A DNA stretch of 64,000 nt from Sphingomonas sp. 1F27F7B. Lineage in GTDB: Bacteria > Pseudomonadota > Alphaproteobacteria > Sphingomonadales > Sphingomonadaceae. The notes under the pieces were generated by a model, which was not told the origin of the DNA, made no database searches, and saw nothing but the letters and a program-made list of their open reading frames with translations. Shown here piece after piece: positions 55,956-64,000 of the stretch. The stretch is from positions 42,941 through 106,940 of the forward strand of contig NZ_SCMK01000016.1 in NCBI RefSeq assembly GCF_005503355.1. The letters are read 5' to 3'. Position numbers and translations under genes: made by a program. Numbering within the stretch: position 1 is the first letter of the stretch; each line of letters begins with the position of its first letter.

Positions 55956-56573
55956 ATGAGCGATACGCTTACGCTGTCGGCCGAGACGCGCGAGCAGGTT
56001 GGCAAGGGAGCCTCCCGTTCGCTTCGTCGTGAAGGCCGCGTCCCCGCCGTGATCTACGGCAACAAGCAGGATCCCAAGAGCATCCACGTCTCCGAGCGTG
56101 AACTGACGAAGCTGCTCATGACCGGGCACTTCTTCAATTCGGTCGTGATGATCGGCGGCGAGCGCACCCTGCCCAAGGACGTGGCGTTCGACCCCGTCTC
56201 CGATCGTCCGGTCCATGCCGACTTCCTGCGCATCAGCGAGCACGCGACCGTGCACGTGAATGTGCCGATCGTCTTCACCGACGAGGAAGACGCCCCCGGC
56301 ATCAAGCGCGGCGGCGTGCTGAACGTCGTCCGCCACGAGCTGGAACTGGTGGTCGACGCGGCCGAGATCCCCGACGAGATCAAGATCTCGCTCAAGGGCC
56401 TCGAGGTCGGCGACTCGCTGCACATCTCGGCGGTGACCCTGCCCAAGGGCGCGACCCCCGCGATCACCGACCGCGACTTCACCATCGCGACCGTGGTTGC
56501 CCCGTCGGCGCTCAAGTCGAGCGAAGGCGACACGACCCAGACCGAGGCTGCGGCCGAGGGCGAAGGCGAGTAA
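55956..56573 (+). CDS. rplY: Ribosomal protein bL25 (general stress protein Ctc type)
   Basis: A 205-residue long-form bL25: [26 protein letters not shown] at the start, [21 protein letters not shown] and [19 protein letters not shown] in the C-terminal TL5/Ctc domain. It binds 5S rRNA in the large subunit. ATG 55956 chosen because of GGAA seven bases upstream. Confidence 0.95.
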   Translation: MSDTLTLSAETREQVGKGASRSLRREGRVPAVIYGNKQDPKSIHVSERELTKLLMTGHFFNSVVMIGGERTLPKDVAFDPVSDRPVHADFLRISEHATVHVNVPIVFTDEEDAPGIKRGGVLNVVRHELELVVDAAEIPDEIKISLKGLEVGDSLHISAVTLPKGATPAITDRDFTIATVVAPSALKSSEGDTTQTEAAAEGEGE

Positions 56574-56601
56574 TCCCGCCTCCGAACTTGCGGGTTCAAA
56601 A

Positions 56602-56640
56602 AATCGCCTCCGCATCCTAGGTGCGGGGGCGATTTTCGTT
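56602..56640 (+). terminator. Intrinsic terminator after rplY
   Basis: AATCGCCTCCGCA and TGCGGGGGCGATT form a 13-base stem (one G-U pair) around TCCTAGG, followed by TTCGTTTTC. A good rho-independent terminator 28 bp after the rplY stop. Confidence 0.85.
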
Positions 56641-56654
56641 TTCAGGAACATGCG

Positions 56655-57224
56655 ATGCAGCTCTGGGTAGGCCTGGGCAATCCGGGCCCGCAATATGCGA
56701 TGCACCGGCACAATGTGGGCTTCATGGCGGTGGACGCCATCGCCGTGACCTATGGCTTCTCGGCGGAGAAGAAGCAGTTCCAGGGCTGGGTGCGCGAAGG
56801 CCGGGTGGGCGACCAGAAGGTGCTGCTGCTCAAGCCCGGCACGTTCATGAACGAGAGCGGACGCTCGGTGCGCGCGGCGATGGACTTCTACAAGCTCGCC
56901 CCCGCCGACGTGACTCTCTTCCACGACGAGCTCGACCTGGTGCCGATGAAGGTGAAGGTGAAGACCGGCGGCGGCACCGCGGGGCATAACGGCCTGCGCT
57001 CGACCGACAAGCATATCGGCCCCGATTTCCGCCGCGTGCGCATCGGCATCGGCCATCCCGGGCACAAGGACCGCGTGCACGGCTATGTGCTGGGCAATTA
57101 TGCCAAGAGCGAGATCGAGCCGCTGACCGACATGCTCGGCGCGATCGCCGCGGAGGCGCCCTGGCTGGCGGCGGGCGACGATGCGCGGTTCATGAGCGAC
57201 GTGGCGCTGCGGCTGCAGGACTAG
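56655..57224 (+). CDS. pth: Peptidyl-tRNA hydrolase
   Basis: A 189-residue Pth recycling stalled peptidyl-tRNAs: LWVGLGNPGPQYAMHRHNVGF (Asn9, His19), FMNESGRSV, HDELDL (catalytic Asp), and GGGTAGHNGLRS. It follows rplY as in many bacteria. Its TAG stop is the first part of a CTAGGTTGGGGACTCAT repeat. Confidence 0.95.
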   Translation: MQLWVGLGNPGPQYAMHRHNVGFMAVDAIAVTYGFSAEKKQFQGWVREGRVGDQKVLLLKPGTFMNESGRSVRAAMDFYKLAPADVTLFHDELDLVPMKVKVKTGGGTAGHNGLRSTDKHIGPDFRRVRIGIGHPGHKDRVHGYVLGNYAKSEIEPLTDMLGAIAAEAPWLAAGDDARFMSDVALRLQD

Positions 57225-57240
57225 GTTGGGGACTCATATG
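57221..57240 (+). repeat. CTAGGTTG repeat copy spanning a stop and the next start
   Basis: CTAGGTTGGGGACTCATATG: it supplies the TAG stop of pth (57222-57224) and also the ATG of the following gene (57238), with GGGG at ribosome-site distance. The first 19 bases match the copy at 58203 with a single change. Confidence 0.65.
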
Positions 57241-58002
57241 AAACGACCGACATTGCTGGCGTCGGGCCTGGCCACGCTGGTGGCCTGCGGTGCCGGCCAG
57301 AGCCCATCGTCGATACCGAGCCAGGACAGCGTCACGATCGAGGGCGCGATCAACGACGCTGGCGTCGCGCGCCTGCGCCAGGTCATCACCGCCGACACCA
57401 AGACGCTGGTGGTGAACAGCCCGGGCGGCGAGATCGCCTCCGCAATCGCGCTGGGCAGTATCGTGCGCGAAAGGGGGCTGACCGTGGTGGTTCGGGGCGC
57501 CTGCCTCTCCGCCTGCGCGCATTTCGTGTTCGCGCCGGCGACGCGGAGGATCGTAGAGCCCTACGCGATCATCGGCTTCCACGGGACCGCGACGGCGCGC
57601 GAGGCGCTGCTCCACGCATCGGGCAGAGACGATCTGGCGGCGGAATATGCCGGCCTGGCGGGTGAGGAGAAGCATTTCTATGCCCGCGCGGGGCTGCCGG
57701 CCGCGCTACTGCTCGTCCCGATGCGCAAGGTGGTTCCCATCTGCTATACCACCGACGTGCCGCCCCGCAGCGCGATCCGCTCCGCGTTCATGACGCGCAT
57801 GTCCTTCTTCATCCCCTCCGCCGGAACCTTGCGCGGCATGGGTGTCGCATTCGAAGGCTGGTGGCCGGCATCACAGCAGGATCTCGCTGCAGCGGTGGCT
57901 GCCAACCCGAACCTACGCCCCTTGTCCTTCCGGCTCGAGGACGGCCCGGGTGCCGCCGATGCCGGAGCGGAGCGTGTGCCGAGCTGCGGCGCGGGCCGCT
58001 AG
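57238..58002 (+). CDS. ClpP/SppA-fold serine protease-like lipoprotein
   Basis: A 254-residue protein with lipobox LVAC (Cys17). The crotonase/ClpP-fold core reads TKTLVVNSPGGEIASAIALG, VVVRGACLSACAHF (Ser91) and IIGFHGT (His115), as in the SDH-type Clp-fold serine proteinases. The acid residue is not obvious. It may process membrane or secreted proteins. Its start is inside the repeat described above. Confidence 0.7.
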   Translation: MKRPTLLASGLATLVACGAGQSPSSIPSQDSVTIEGAINDAGVARLRQVITADTKTLVVNSPGGEIASAIALGSIVRERGLTVVVRGACLSACAHFVFAPATRRIVEPYAIIGFHGTATAREALLHASGRDDLAAEYAGLAGEEKHFYARAGLPAALLLVPMRKVVPICYTTDVPPRSAIRSAFMTRMSFFIPSAGTLRGMGVAFEGWWPASQQDLAAAVAANPNLRPLSFRLEDGPGAADAGAERVPSCGAGR

Positions 58003-58350
58003 GTCGAGAACCCAAACAAGTATCTGATTTTCCTCCGCCATCCCCGCGCAGGCGGGGGTCCAGGGTAGCAGGGGATACCGGCGCCATCATGCGAACGCTG
58101 TCCGAAGAGGGCAGGACGTGCCGCACCCGCTCCACGCATAACTCCGGATCCCCGCCTGCGCGGGGATGACGATTGAAGGAATATGAGTCCCCAACCTGGG
58201 GCCCTAGGTTGAGGACTCATATTCCTTCCATCGCCACCCCGGCCTTGCGCCGGGGTCCCGCTGCCTTGCCGGCGGAGGAAGGAGCGGGATCCCGGCTAAA
58301 GGCCGGGATGATGGCGGAAAATCAGATACTTGTTTGGGTTCTCAACCTAG
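58000..58350. repeat. Composite nested palindromic repeat element
   Basis: The outer arms are CTAGGTCGAGAACCCAAACA... (from 57999 to about 58046) and its near-exact complement at 58303-58350, each about 45 bases and including TATCTGATTTTCC. Inside are two REP-like pieces and an inner inverted repeat, GGAATATGAGTCCCCAACCT (58179-58198) with its mirror at 58204-58223 (19 of 20). The left arm carries the TAG stop of the gene ending at 58002, and the right arm carries the TAG stop of the minus-strand gene ending at 58347. The 344-bp gap is thus entirely this element. Confidence 0.8.
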
Positions 58351-59534
58351 AGCGCCGGCCGATAGGGCTGAACCAGCCCCAGCCGGATGAGCAGCGCAAG
58401 CAGCGCGTCCACCTCGTCCGCCGGATGATGGGCAAAGCGGGCCCGCACCTCCTGCGCGCTCACCGCCGGGCGATCGAGCACATATTCCGCCGCGTCGGCG
58501 ACGGGACCAAGCGCCTGCTCGCCGCCGCCGGCTCGCAGCACCGCGCCCTTATCGAGCCAGGCAACCGTGCCGGCGCGATCGGTGCGCGCATAGAAATCGA
58601 GCAGCGGCCGCTCGGGCAACGCCAGCACCCGGCCCGGCGCGGCGAGCCGCCGCTGCCGGACCGCCACTTCCTCGAGCAGCGCCCGGCTGCGCGCCAGTTC
58701 GGAAAGCCGCGCGCCCAGCGACGCGAGCTGGTCCGCAAGCGCCGCACCGCCGCCTTCGCGCGCATCGGCAAGATAGGCGCGGAAGGCCGGCTCGCGGATC
58801 GCCATCTCCTCCAGCAGCTCGAACAACAGCTTGCCCGAATGCGGCGCGATGCCGATCGTCAGGTGGAGCGATTCGGCGGAACTCGCCAATGCATCGTGGA
58901 AATAGCCGCGCGGGATGTAGAGCACGTCGCCGGGCCGCAGCGTGACGTCCATCAGCACCGGCCCCTTGGCGGCATCGATCCGTGCCTGGGCATCGTCGCC
59001 TTCCAGCGGCGCGAGCGGATTCTCGGCACGGTTGGCGTAGATCCGCCAGCGCTTCTCGCCGACGCAGTGGATCGCGAATACCTCGTGCAGATCGCAATGC
59101 GAGGCAAAGGCCTGCACCCCCTGGAACGAGCAATAGAGATTCGCTTCCACTCGCGCCGCGAACCGCCGGGCCAGCGCATCGGTGAGCGCGCGGATCTCGG
59201 GAGCGACTTCCTCCACCGCATCGGCGACCAGACTGGCGCCCATCGCCAGGAACATCTCGACCTTGGCGGGATCGGCGAGCCGGCGCATGCCGCCGCGGCC
59301 GGGCACCTGGTCCATGTAGAAATCGGGCGAGACCGGGGCGCTGTTCAGCAGCAGCTTGATGTGCTCGGGCCCCCAATGGGTCCGCACGGCGAGCAGCTGG
59401 TTGAGCCGCGCCCAACCGATCACGGCCTGCCGGTCGCTCCCCGGCGGCGCGGGAATATGGACCGGCCTGCGCCCCCAATGGTCGGCAAGGAATTGCTCGG
59501 GCGCCAGCGGCGCGATCAGCTCGGCAAGGTCCAC
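58347..59534 (-). CDS. JmjC/cupin oxygenase, ROXA/YcfD-like
   Basis: A 395-residue Fe(II)/2-oxoglutarate oxygenase-like protein. Metal ligands: His146 and Asp148 in SHCDLHEVF and a distal His213 in IPRGYFHDAL; also KRWRIY and HLTIGI. The C-terminal part forms a winged-helix-like dimerisation region. YcfD/ROXA enzymes hydroxylate ribosomal protein residues. Position beside rplY and pth is suggestive, not proof. Its TAG stop lies in the repeat. Confidence 0.75.
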   Translation of the reverse strand: MDLAELIAPLAPEQFLADHWGRRPVHIPAPPGSDRQAVIGWARLNQLLAVRTHWGPEHIKLLLNSAPVSPDFYMDQVPGRGGMRRLADPAKVEMFLAMGASLVADAVEEVAPEIRALTDALARRFAARVEANLYCSFQGVQAFASHCDLHEVFAIHCVGEKRWRIYANRAENPLAPLEGDDAQARIDAAKGPVLMDVTLRPGDVLYIPRGYFHDALASSAESLHLTIGIAPHSGKLLFELLEEMAIREPAFRAYLADAREGGGAALADQLASLGARLSELARSRALLEEVAVRQRRLAAPGRVLALPERPLLDFYARTDRAGTVAWLDKGAVLRAGGGEQALGPVADAAEYVLDRPAVSAQEVRARFAHHPADEVDALLALLIRLGLVQPYRPAL

Positions 59535-59638
59535 CGGTCCACGCTAGCGGCAGCGGGCGGCGCTTGTCGATCCCGCAAACGAACGGCGCCGCCTCCCCGA
59601 GGGGAAGCGGCGCCGCGCGAAGGTTGCCCGGTAAAGGC

Positions 59639-60661
59639 TTACTTCTTGCCGACGACCACGCCGATCAGGCTCTGCTGGGCGCCGCCGAAGGTGCCGGTGG
59701 CCGAGAAGACCACGCCGGCCTGCTCGCCCTGCGAGCCGAAGAAGCCGCCCGCCAGCGTGCCCGAGAGCGGGCTGCCGGTGACGAAGCTGCCGGTCCACTG
59801 GTTCTGGCCGACCGGGATTGCGCCCTGGGCCGTGAAGGTGCCGTAGGTGACTGCCGCGCCGCCGCCGGCCGGGATCGTCGACAGCGTCAGCGTCATGGTG
59901 ACGGCGCCGGTGGCAAAGTTGGTGCTCATGAGCACCGCGCCGGTGACCTGGTTGACCGTGGTGGTGGCGCCGACGACACTCACCAGGCGCCCGGTGACGG
60001 TCAGCGTGCCGTAGCTGACGGTGCCGGTGGTCGGCATGTCGGCATAAGTGGTCGGATAACCCCAAGCGGTATAGGTGAGGCGCTTCTGGCCGGTGGTCGA
60101 ATCGCCGCGCCACCAATTGGCATAGCTCACCCGGCTCAGCGCCAGCGCTGCGGTGTTGGTCGAGGTGTCCTTGACGACATTGTTCAGGAACTCGACCTGG
60201 GCGAACTTGCCGGCGGTGGTCGCGTCGTTGGTGCGGAAGATGAATTCGGGATTGCCCACTGCCGAGGGGGTGACCAGGGTCGAAGTGCAGGTCTGGCCGG
60301 TCGGCACGCAGAAGCGCGACTCCTCGGTATTCTCGCGCATCACATAGGTGCCGGTGGCGACCGCCGTGTCGGTGGCGAGGCGCACGCGGGCCGCCGGCGT
60401 CGGGATCAACGCTTCGGTGCTGGCCGCGCCGAGAGTGACCGCGCCGCTGCTCGGATCGCCGGTGTAGCTGATCGCGGCATTATAAGTGTTGAACTCGGCC
60501 GGGCCGGCCAGCGGGAAGGCCGCATAGGTGGGCGACGCGGTCGGCGTCGGGGTGGGCGTACCGGTCGGGGTCGGCGTGGCGCTGGAGCCCTTGCCGCCAC
60601 CGCAGCCCGACAGCGCAACCGTCGCGACGAGCGCGCTCATGAACATGTGACGGCGAATCAT
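59639..60661 (-). CDS. Surface lipoprotein, transferrin-binding-protein-like barrel
   Basis: A 340-residue lipoprotein (lipobox LSGC at Cys20) with a Thr/Pro-rich linker (TPTPTGTPTPTPTASPT) and a C-terminal beta-barrel: TVSYGTLTVTG, and GGFFGSQGEQAGVVFSATG near the end, the hallmark of TbpB-like surface lipoprotein barrels. No Slam exporter or heme/transferrin receptor gene is adjacent. Ligand unknown. Confidence 0.7.
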   Translation of the reverse strand: MIRRHMFMSALVATVALSGCGGGKGSSATPTPTGTPTPTPTASPTYAAFPLAGPAEFNTYNAAISYTGDPSSGAVTLGAASTEALIPTPAARVRLATDTAVATGTYVMRENTEESRFCVPTGQTCTSTLVTPSAVGNPEFIFRTNDATTAGKFAQVEFLNNVVKDTSTNTAALALSRVSYANWWRGDSTTGQKRLTYTAWGYPTTYADMPTTGTVSYGTLTVTGRLVSVVGATTTVNQVTGAVLMSTNFATGAVTMTLTLSTIPAGGGAAVTYGTFTAQGAIPVGQNQWTGSFVTGSPLSGTLAGGFFGSQGEQAGVVFSATGTFGGAQQSLIGVVVGKK

Positions 60662-60897
60662 TCCCTGCTCCTCAAATACACGCGGGCACCGAAAGGGCTC
60701 ACCCCTGTACCCCAGATGAACGGCCCTCAGTCAAGCCGGGCGGACCGGCTAATCCCGCTCCAATACGGCGTTTTGAGGGCCTGGGAAGGCGAAACCGCGC
60801 CTCGCGGTTCCCCCTTGCTTCCCTCGCGGGGACGGAGCGGCGGGCCGCAACCCGCAACCGCCAGTCGCCGGAGAGCCACGGGCGGCCGCAGCGCGGA

Positions 60898-61470
60898 TCA
60901 GGCCTCCTTGTCCTTCAGCGACTTGCGGAGCGCCTCGATCTTGAACATGCGCGCCACCTTGTCCTTGCCCGCCAGCGGCCCCTGGCCCATCTCGGCGACG
61001 AACTGGACGCACTGGCCGACCGTGTTGAATCCGCGGCCGCTGCGCTCGACGTCAGAGAGCGTGCCGTCGCCATTGGCGTCCTTGCCCGCGCGGAACTTGG
61101 CCTCGACCGTCTTCGGATAGGCCCAGTCGGCATATTGCTGGATGGTCGCCTTCGACAGCGCCGGGGCGCCGTCCTCGCCCGCCGGCAGGGTCTGGTCGCC
61201 GAGCGCCGTCTCCAGCTTCCCGCGATAGAAATCCTCGTACAGCTTGGCGTCGCCCGCGGCGGCGGTGATTGCCGCCTTCTGCCAGCGCAGCGCCGCGAGG
61301 CAGTCGAAATTATGCTCGACGCTGTCCTTGAGCTTCTGCGCCTTCTCGGCATTGGCGGCGCGGGCGGCGGCTTCCTCGTTCGCCTTCTTGTTGGCGGCAC
61401 TGTCGTCGCAGGCCGAAAGGCCGAGCGCGAGCACCAGGCCGGCCGCGGCGAGGTTCCCGATACGGATCAT
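60898..61470 (-). CDS. Lipoprotein of unknown function
   Basis: A 190-residue lipoprotein (lipobox LSAC). Mature part begins DDSAANKKANEEAAARAANAEK, charged and alanine-rich, then NFDCLAALRWQKAAITAAA and an EF-hand-like DANGDGTLSDVERS. GGGGAGAGAAGC precedes ATG 61470. It is divergent from ychF. A 236-bp gap on its downstream side (60662-60897) shows nothing further. Confidence 0.6.
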   Translation of the reverse strand: MIRIGNLAAAGLVLALGLSACDDSAANKKANEEAAARAANAEKAQKLKDSVEHNFDCLAALRWQKAAITAAAGDAKLYEDFYRGKLETALGDQTLPAGEDGAPALSKATIQQYADWAYPKTVEAKFRAGKDANGDGTLSDVERSGRGFNTVGQCVQFVAEMGQGPLAGKDKVARMFKIEALRKSLKDKEA

Positions 61471-61594
61471 TGCTTCTCTCCCCTCTCTTTGCCGCGGCAC
61501 TCTGCCACGCAGCTTTCCCAAGTCAACGCGCTGGCAAAAGCGGCGCTTTGCCTCTATCGGGGCGCCTTTCCCAATACATTGGAACAGGCTTCAC

Positions 61595-62692
61595 ATGGGT
61601 TTCCGCTGCGGCATCGTCGGGCTTCCGAACGTCGGCAAGTCCACGCTCTTCAACGCACTGACCGAGACGGCGGCGGCGCAGGCGGCCAATTATCCCTTCT
61701 GCACGATCGAGCCGAACGTCGGCAACGTCGCGGTGCCGGACGCGCGGCTGACCAAGCTTGCCGAGATCGCGAGCTCGCAGAAGATCATCGAGACGCAGCT
61801 GGGCTTCGTCGACATCGCCGGGCTGGTGCGCGGCGCCAGCAAGGGCGAGGGCCTGGGCAACCAGTTCCTCGGCAACATCCGCGAGGTGGACGCGATCGTC
61901 CACGTGCTGCGCTGCTTCGAGAATGACGACATCCAGCACGTCGACAACAAGGTCGATCCGATTGCCGATGCCGAGACGGTGGAGACCGAGCTGATGCTCT
62001 CGGACCTCGAAAGCCTCGAGAAGCGAGTGCCCAATTTCCAGAAGAAGGCGGCGCAGGGCGACAAGGAGGCCAAGGCGGCGGCCAGCGTGCTCGGCCAGGC
62101 GCTCGACCTGCTGCGCGACGGCAAGCCGGCGCGGCTGACCCAGCCCAAGGACGTGGACGAGGAGCGCATCTTCCGCCAGGCGCAGCTGCTCACTTCCAAG
62201 CCCGTCCTCTACGTGTGCAACGTCAACGAGGAAGATGCGGCAAACGGCAACGCCTTCTCGGCCCGGGTGTTCGAGAAGGCCGGGGCCGAAGGCGCCGAGG
62301 CGGTGGTCGTCTCGGCGGCGATCGAGGCCGAGATCGCGACCATGCCGGTGGAGGATCGCGGCGAGTTCCTGGCCGAGCTGGGGCTGGAGGAGACCGGCCT
62401 CGCCCGCGTGATCCGCGCCGGCTACAAGCTGCTCCACCTGCTGACCTTCTTCACCGTCGGCCCCAAGGAGGCGCGTGCCTGGACCGTGCATGCCGGCGCC
62501 AGCGCGCCCGAGGCGGCGGGCGTGATCCACAGCGACTTCGAGAAGGGCTTCATCCGCGCCGAGACGATCGCGTACGACGATTATGTCGCGCTGGGCGGCG
62601 AAGCACGGGCGCGCGAAGCGGGCAAGCTGCGCGCCGAGGGCAAGGCCTATGTCGTCAAGGACGGCGACGTGATGCACTTCCTGCACAGCTGA
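61595..62692 (+). CDS. ychF: Redox-responsive ATPase YchF (Obg-family)
   Basis: A 365-residue Obg-family P-loop protein: GIVGLPNVGKSTLFNALT (G1), NYPFCTIEPNVG, VDIAGLVRGASKGEGLGNQFL, and a C-terminal TGS domain with VIHSDFEKGFIRAETIAYDD. It binds ATP and associates with ribosomes. Highly conserved; start ATG 61595. Confidence 0.96.
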   Translation: MGFRCGIVGLPNVGKSTLFNALTETAAAQAANYPFCTIEPNVGNVAVPDARLTKLAEIASSQKIIETQLGFVDIAGLVRGASKGEGLGNQFLGNIREVDAIVHVLRCFENDDIQHVDNKVDPIADAETVETELMLSDLESLEKRVPNFQKKAAQGDKEAKAAASVLGQALDLLRDGKPARLTQPKDVDEERIFRQAQLLTSKPVLYVCNVNEEDAANGNAFSARVFEKAGAEGAEAVVVSAAIEAEIATMPVEDRGEFLAELGLEETGLARVIRAGYKLLHLLTFFTVGPKEARAWTVHAGASAPEAAGVIHSDFEKGFIRAETIAYDDYVALGGEARAREAGKLRAEGKAYVVKDGDVMHFLHS

Positions 62693-62704
62693 GGCCGCCC
62701 GGCC

Positions 62705-64000
62705 TCACGGCTTCGGGGCACCCGGCAGCGTGGCAAGGCGCGCCTTGGGGATCTTCAGCACGATCCCCGCGGCGCGGCCCGGCACCGCGCTCACCCGATA
62801 TTCGGCGGCAGTGCCGAAGATCTGCGCGATGTCCGCCGGGGCAAGGCCATAGTCCGCGGCGAGCCAGGCGAACATGCTCGAAGAGGCGCTGCGGAACGAC
62901 GCGTCGAGCGAGCCGTCCAGGCCGATCGCGACGATATGGGTCGGCGTTTCGATGCGGACCTGGCCGGCACGCTTGCCGCGGACCAGGTCGACTTCGACCT
63001 CCACGTCCATCGAAGTCTCGAGCGCGTCGCCGGTGGTCTCGCCATCGCCCTGCAGCGCATGGCCGTCGCCGAAATAGAGCAAGGCGCCCGGCACGGCGAC
63101 GGGGAAGTAGACGGTCGTCCCCTCGCCCATCTCGTTGAAGTCCATGTTGCCGCCGAACCGGCCGACATCGCCCGATCCGGGCGCGGCGGAGCTCGGATCG
63201 ACCGCCACGCCGATGCCGCCCAGCATCGGCCGGACCGGCACCCAATAGCCCTTGAGCGCATCGCCCGGCGCCTCGGGCGTGGCGATGCCCTTGTCGCGGT
63301 CGAGCCGCCAGGTGACCGGCTTGCCGAGCCCGGCCATGCGCACCGCGGTGCGTGCGTCCTGCCCGCGCTCGGTCATACCGTTGGTGCTGATCGCCGTGTC
63401 GCGGTTGAGCCGGAGCCGGCGGATGCGCACGACCAGGGTGTCGCCGGGCATGGCGCCGTCGATATAGAAGGGCCCGGTCTGCGGGTTGCCGGGCGCGGCG
63501 CGGCGCACGCCCTTGGCGTCGATGCCGGCGGCGTCGATCGTCGCGGTGTGGATCGTGTCACCCGGATTGACGTGCAGCACCGGCGGATTGAACGCCGAGA
63601 ACTCGCGATAGAAGCGCTCGGGGACGAATTCATGCCGGCGCGGCGGCCCGCCGCTCGGCTGCGGCGCGCGCTCGGCGGTGAAGCTGAGGCGATGCGGCAT
63701 GCGTGCCTGCTCCGCGCCGTCGATCAGGATCATCTCGCCGGCGATCCGCCCGTTCGCGAGCCGGGCAGTCACGTCCTCCGATCCGCCCACCTTGTCCTTG
63801 GCGAGGAAGCGGATCTCGTTGCCCTTTACCGTGCCGGTGAGCACGTCGCCGGTCAGGTCGCCGCTGATCCGGTTGCCGTCCTGCGCGATGTCGAGCGTCC
63901 AGATGGTCGGCGTGCCGAAATAGTCGACGGTGACGATCCAGCGCCCGGCAAGCTGCGCCGTCTGCGCCTGTGCCGCCATCGGCGCCGCGCATGCCAGCGC
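62705..64000 (-). CDS. Acetamidase/formamidase family protein (N-terminus outside window)
   Basis: The frame runs from the stop at 62705 to the window edge. The visible part starts inside a signal peptide (ALACAAPMAAQAQ), then an N-terminal beta-rich extension of about 120 residues (AGRWIVTVDYFGTPTIWTLDI) ahead of the FmdA_AmdA domain: HVNPGDTIHTATIDAAGIDAKG, GPFYIDGAMPGDTLVVRI, GGNMDFNEMGEGTTVYFPV, and YFGDGHALQGDGE. The domain hydrolyses short amides or formamide. Signal peptide and added N-terminal domain suggest an envelope enzyme, so the substrate may differ. Confidence 0.83.
   Translation of the reverse strand, partial: ALACAAPMAAQAQTAQLAGRWIVTVDYFGTPTIWTLDIAQDGNRISGDLTGDVLTGTVKGNEIRFLAKDKVGGSEDVTARLANGRIAGEMILIDGAEQARMPHRLSFTAERAPQPSGGPPRRHEFVPERFYREFSAFNPPVLHVNPGDTIHTATIDAAGIDAKGVRRAAPGNPQTGPFYIDGAMPGDTLVVRIRRLRLNRDTAISTNGMTERGQDARTAVRMAGLGKPVTWRLDRDKGIATPEAPGDALKGYWVPVRPMLGGIGVAVDPSSAAPGSGDVGRFGGNMDFNEMGEGTTVYFPVAVPGALLYFGDGHALQGDGETTGDALETSMDVEVEVDLVRGKRAGQVRIETPTHIVAIGLDGSLDASFRSASSSMFAWLAADYGLAPADIAQIFGTAAEYRVSAVPGRAAGIVLKIPKARLATLPGAPKP

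Overview
The window looks like chromosome from a GC-rich sphingomonad (Sphingomonas or a near relative). Pointers are the high-GC third codon positions, two large TonB-dependent receptors, a ManD-type mannonate dehydratase very close to the one known from Novosphingobium, short TGATG/ATGA/GTGA gene overlaps throughout, and scattered GTCATCCCCGC...GCGGGGATGAC palindromes. I found no rRNA, tRNA, CRISPR array, prophage or IS element. All identifications are from reading motifs; no database search was run.

1-13.2 kb: the N-terminal part of a GH2 beta-mannosidase, then a TetR-type regulator, a TonB-dependent receptor, an acyl-CoA ligase, a small lipoprotein, a secreted PHB-depolymerase/feruloyl-esterase-like hydrolase, an MFS transporter, and a tightly coupled operon of alpha/beta hydrolase, SCP-x-type thiolase, SDR dehydrogenase and HSL-type esterase. 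This reads as an uptake-hydrolysis-CoA-activation-thiolysis route for an ester substrate. A shared palindrome lies upstream of the receptor and of the thiolase operon. 13.5-24.8 kb: an overlapping operon of polysaccharide deacetylase, GNAT acetyltransferase and two serine hydrolases, small envelope proteins, a two-component system, an outer-membrane barrel, a decayed response-regulator pseudogene, an OhrR-like MarR regulator divergent from a secreted hydrolase, and a hotdog thioesterase.

24.9-35.8 kb: the most coherent system in the window, a polyuronate utilisation locus. It holds a GH105 unsaturated uronyl hydrolase, a DUF4861 protein, an alginate_lyase-fold lyase, a 968-residue TonB-dependent receptor, a 626-residue exported protein that may be an unclassified polysaccharide lyase, a FadR/UxuR-like GntR regulator, and manD. 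Four transcription units each carry the same operator-like sequence, AWATTGGCCTKACCA, in the same orientation relative to transcription. The proposed flow is: surface or periplasmic lyases cut a glucuronate-containing polymer, the receptor imports oligomers, GH105 removes the unsaturated end sugar, and glucuronate is carried through mannonate to 2-keto-3-deoxygluconate by ManD.

36.3-47.6 kb: a small DUF1508 protein, a DAO-type oxidoreductase and a lysophospholipase-like hydrolase, then a Tad/Flp pilus assembly cluster cpaA-B-C-D-E-tadB-tadC with no cpaF/tadA ATPase and no pilin gene, followed by two tandem paralogous membrane-anchored proteins. 47-64 kb: mostly housekeeping genes (ppdK, a UbiC-like protein, glyS, glyQ, rplY, pth, ychF) with an ArsR-SRPBCC pair, a TraB/GumN lipoprotein, a ClpP-fold lipoprotein, a JmjC-type oxygenase, a transferrin-binding-protein-like surface lipoprotein and an acetamidase/formamidase cut by the window end. 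A repeat family beginning CTAGGTTG sits directly on the TAG stop codons of four genes here and builds a 350-bp nested palindrome at 58.0-58.35 kb.
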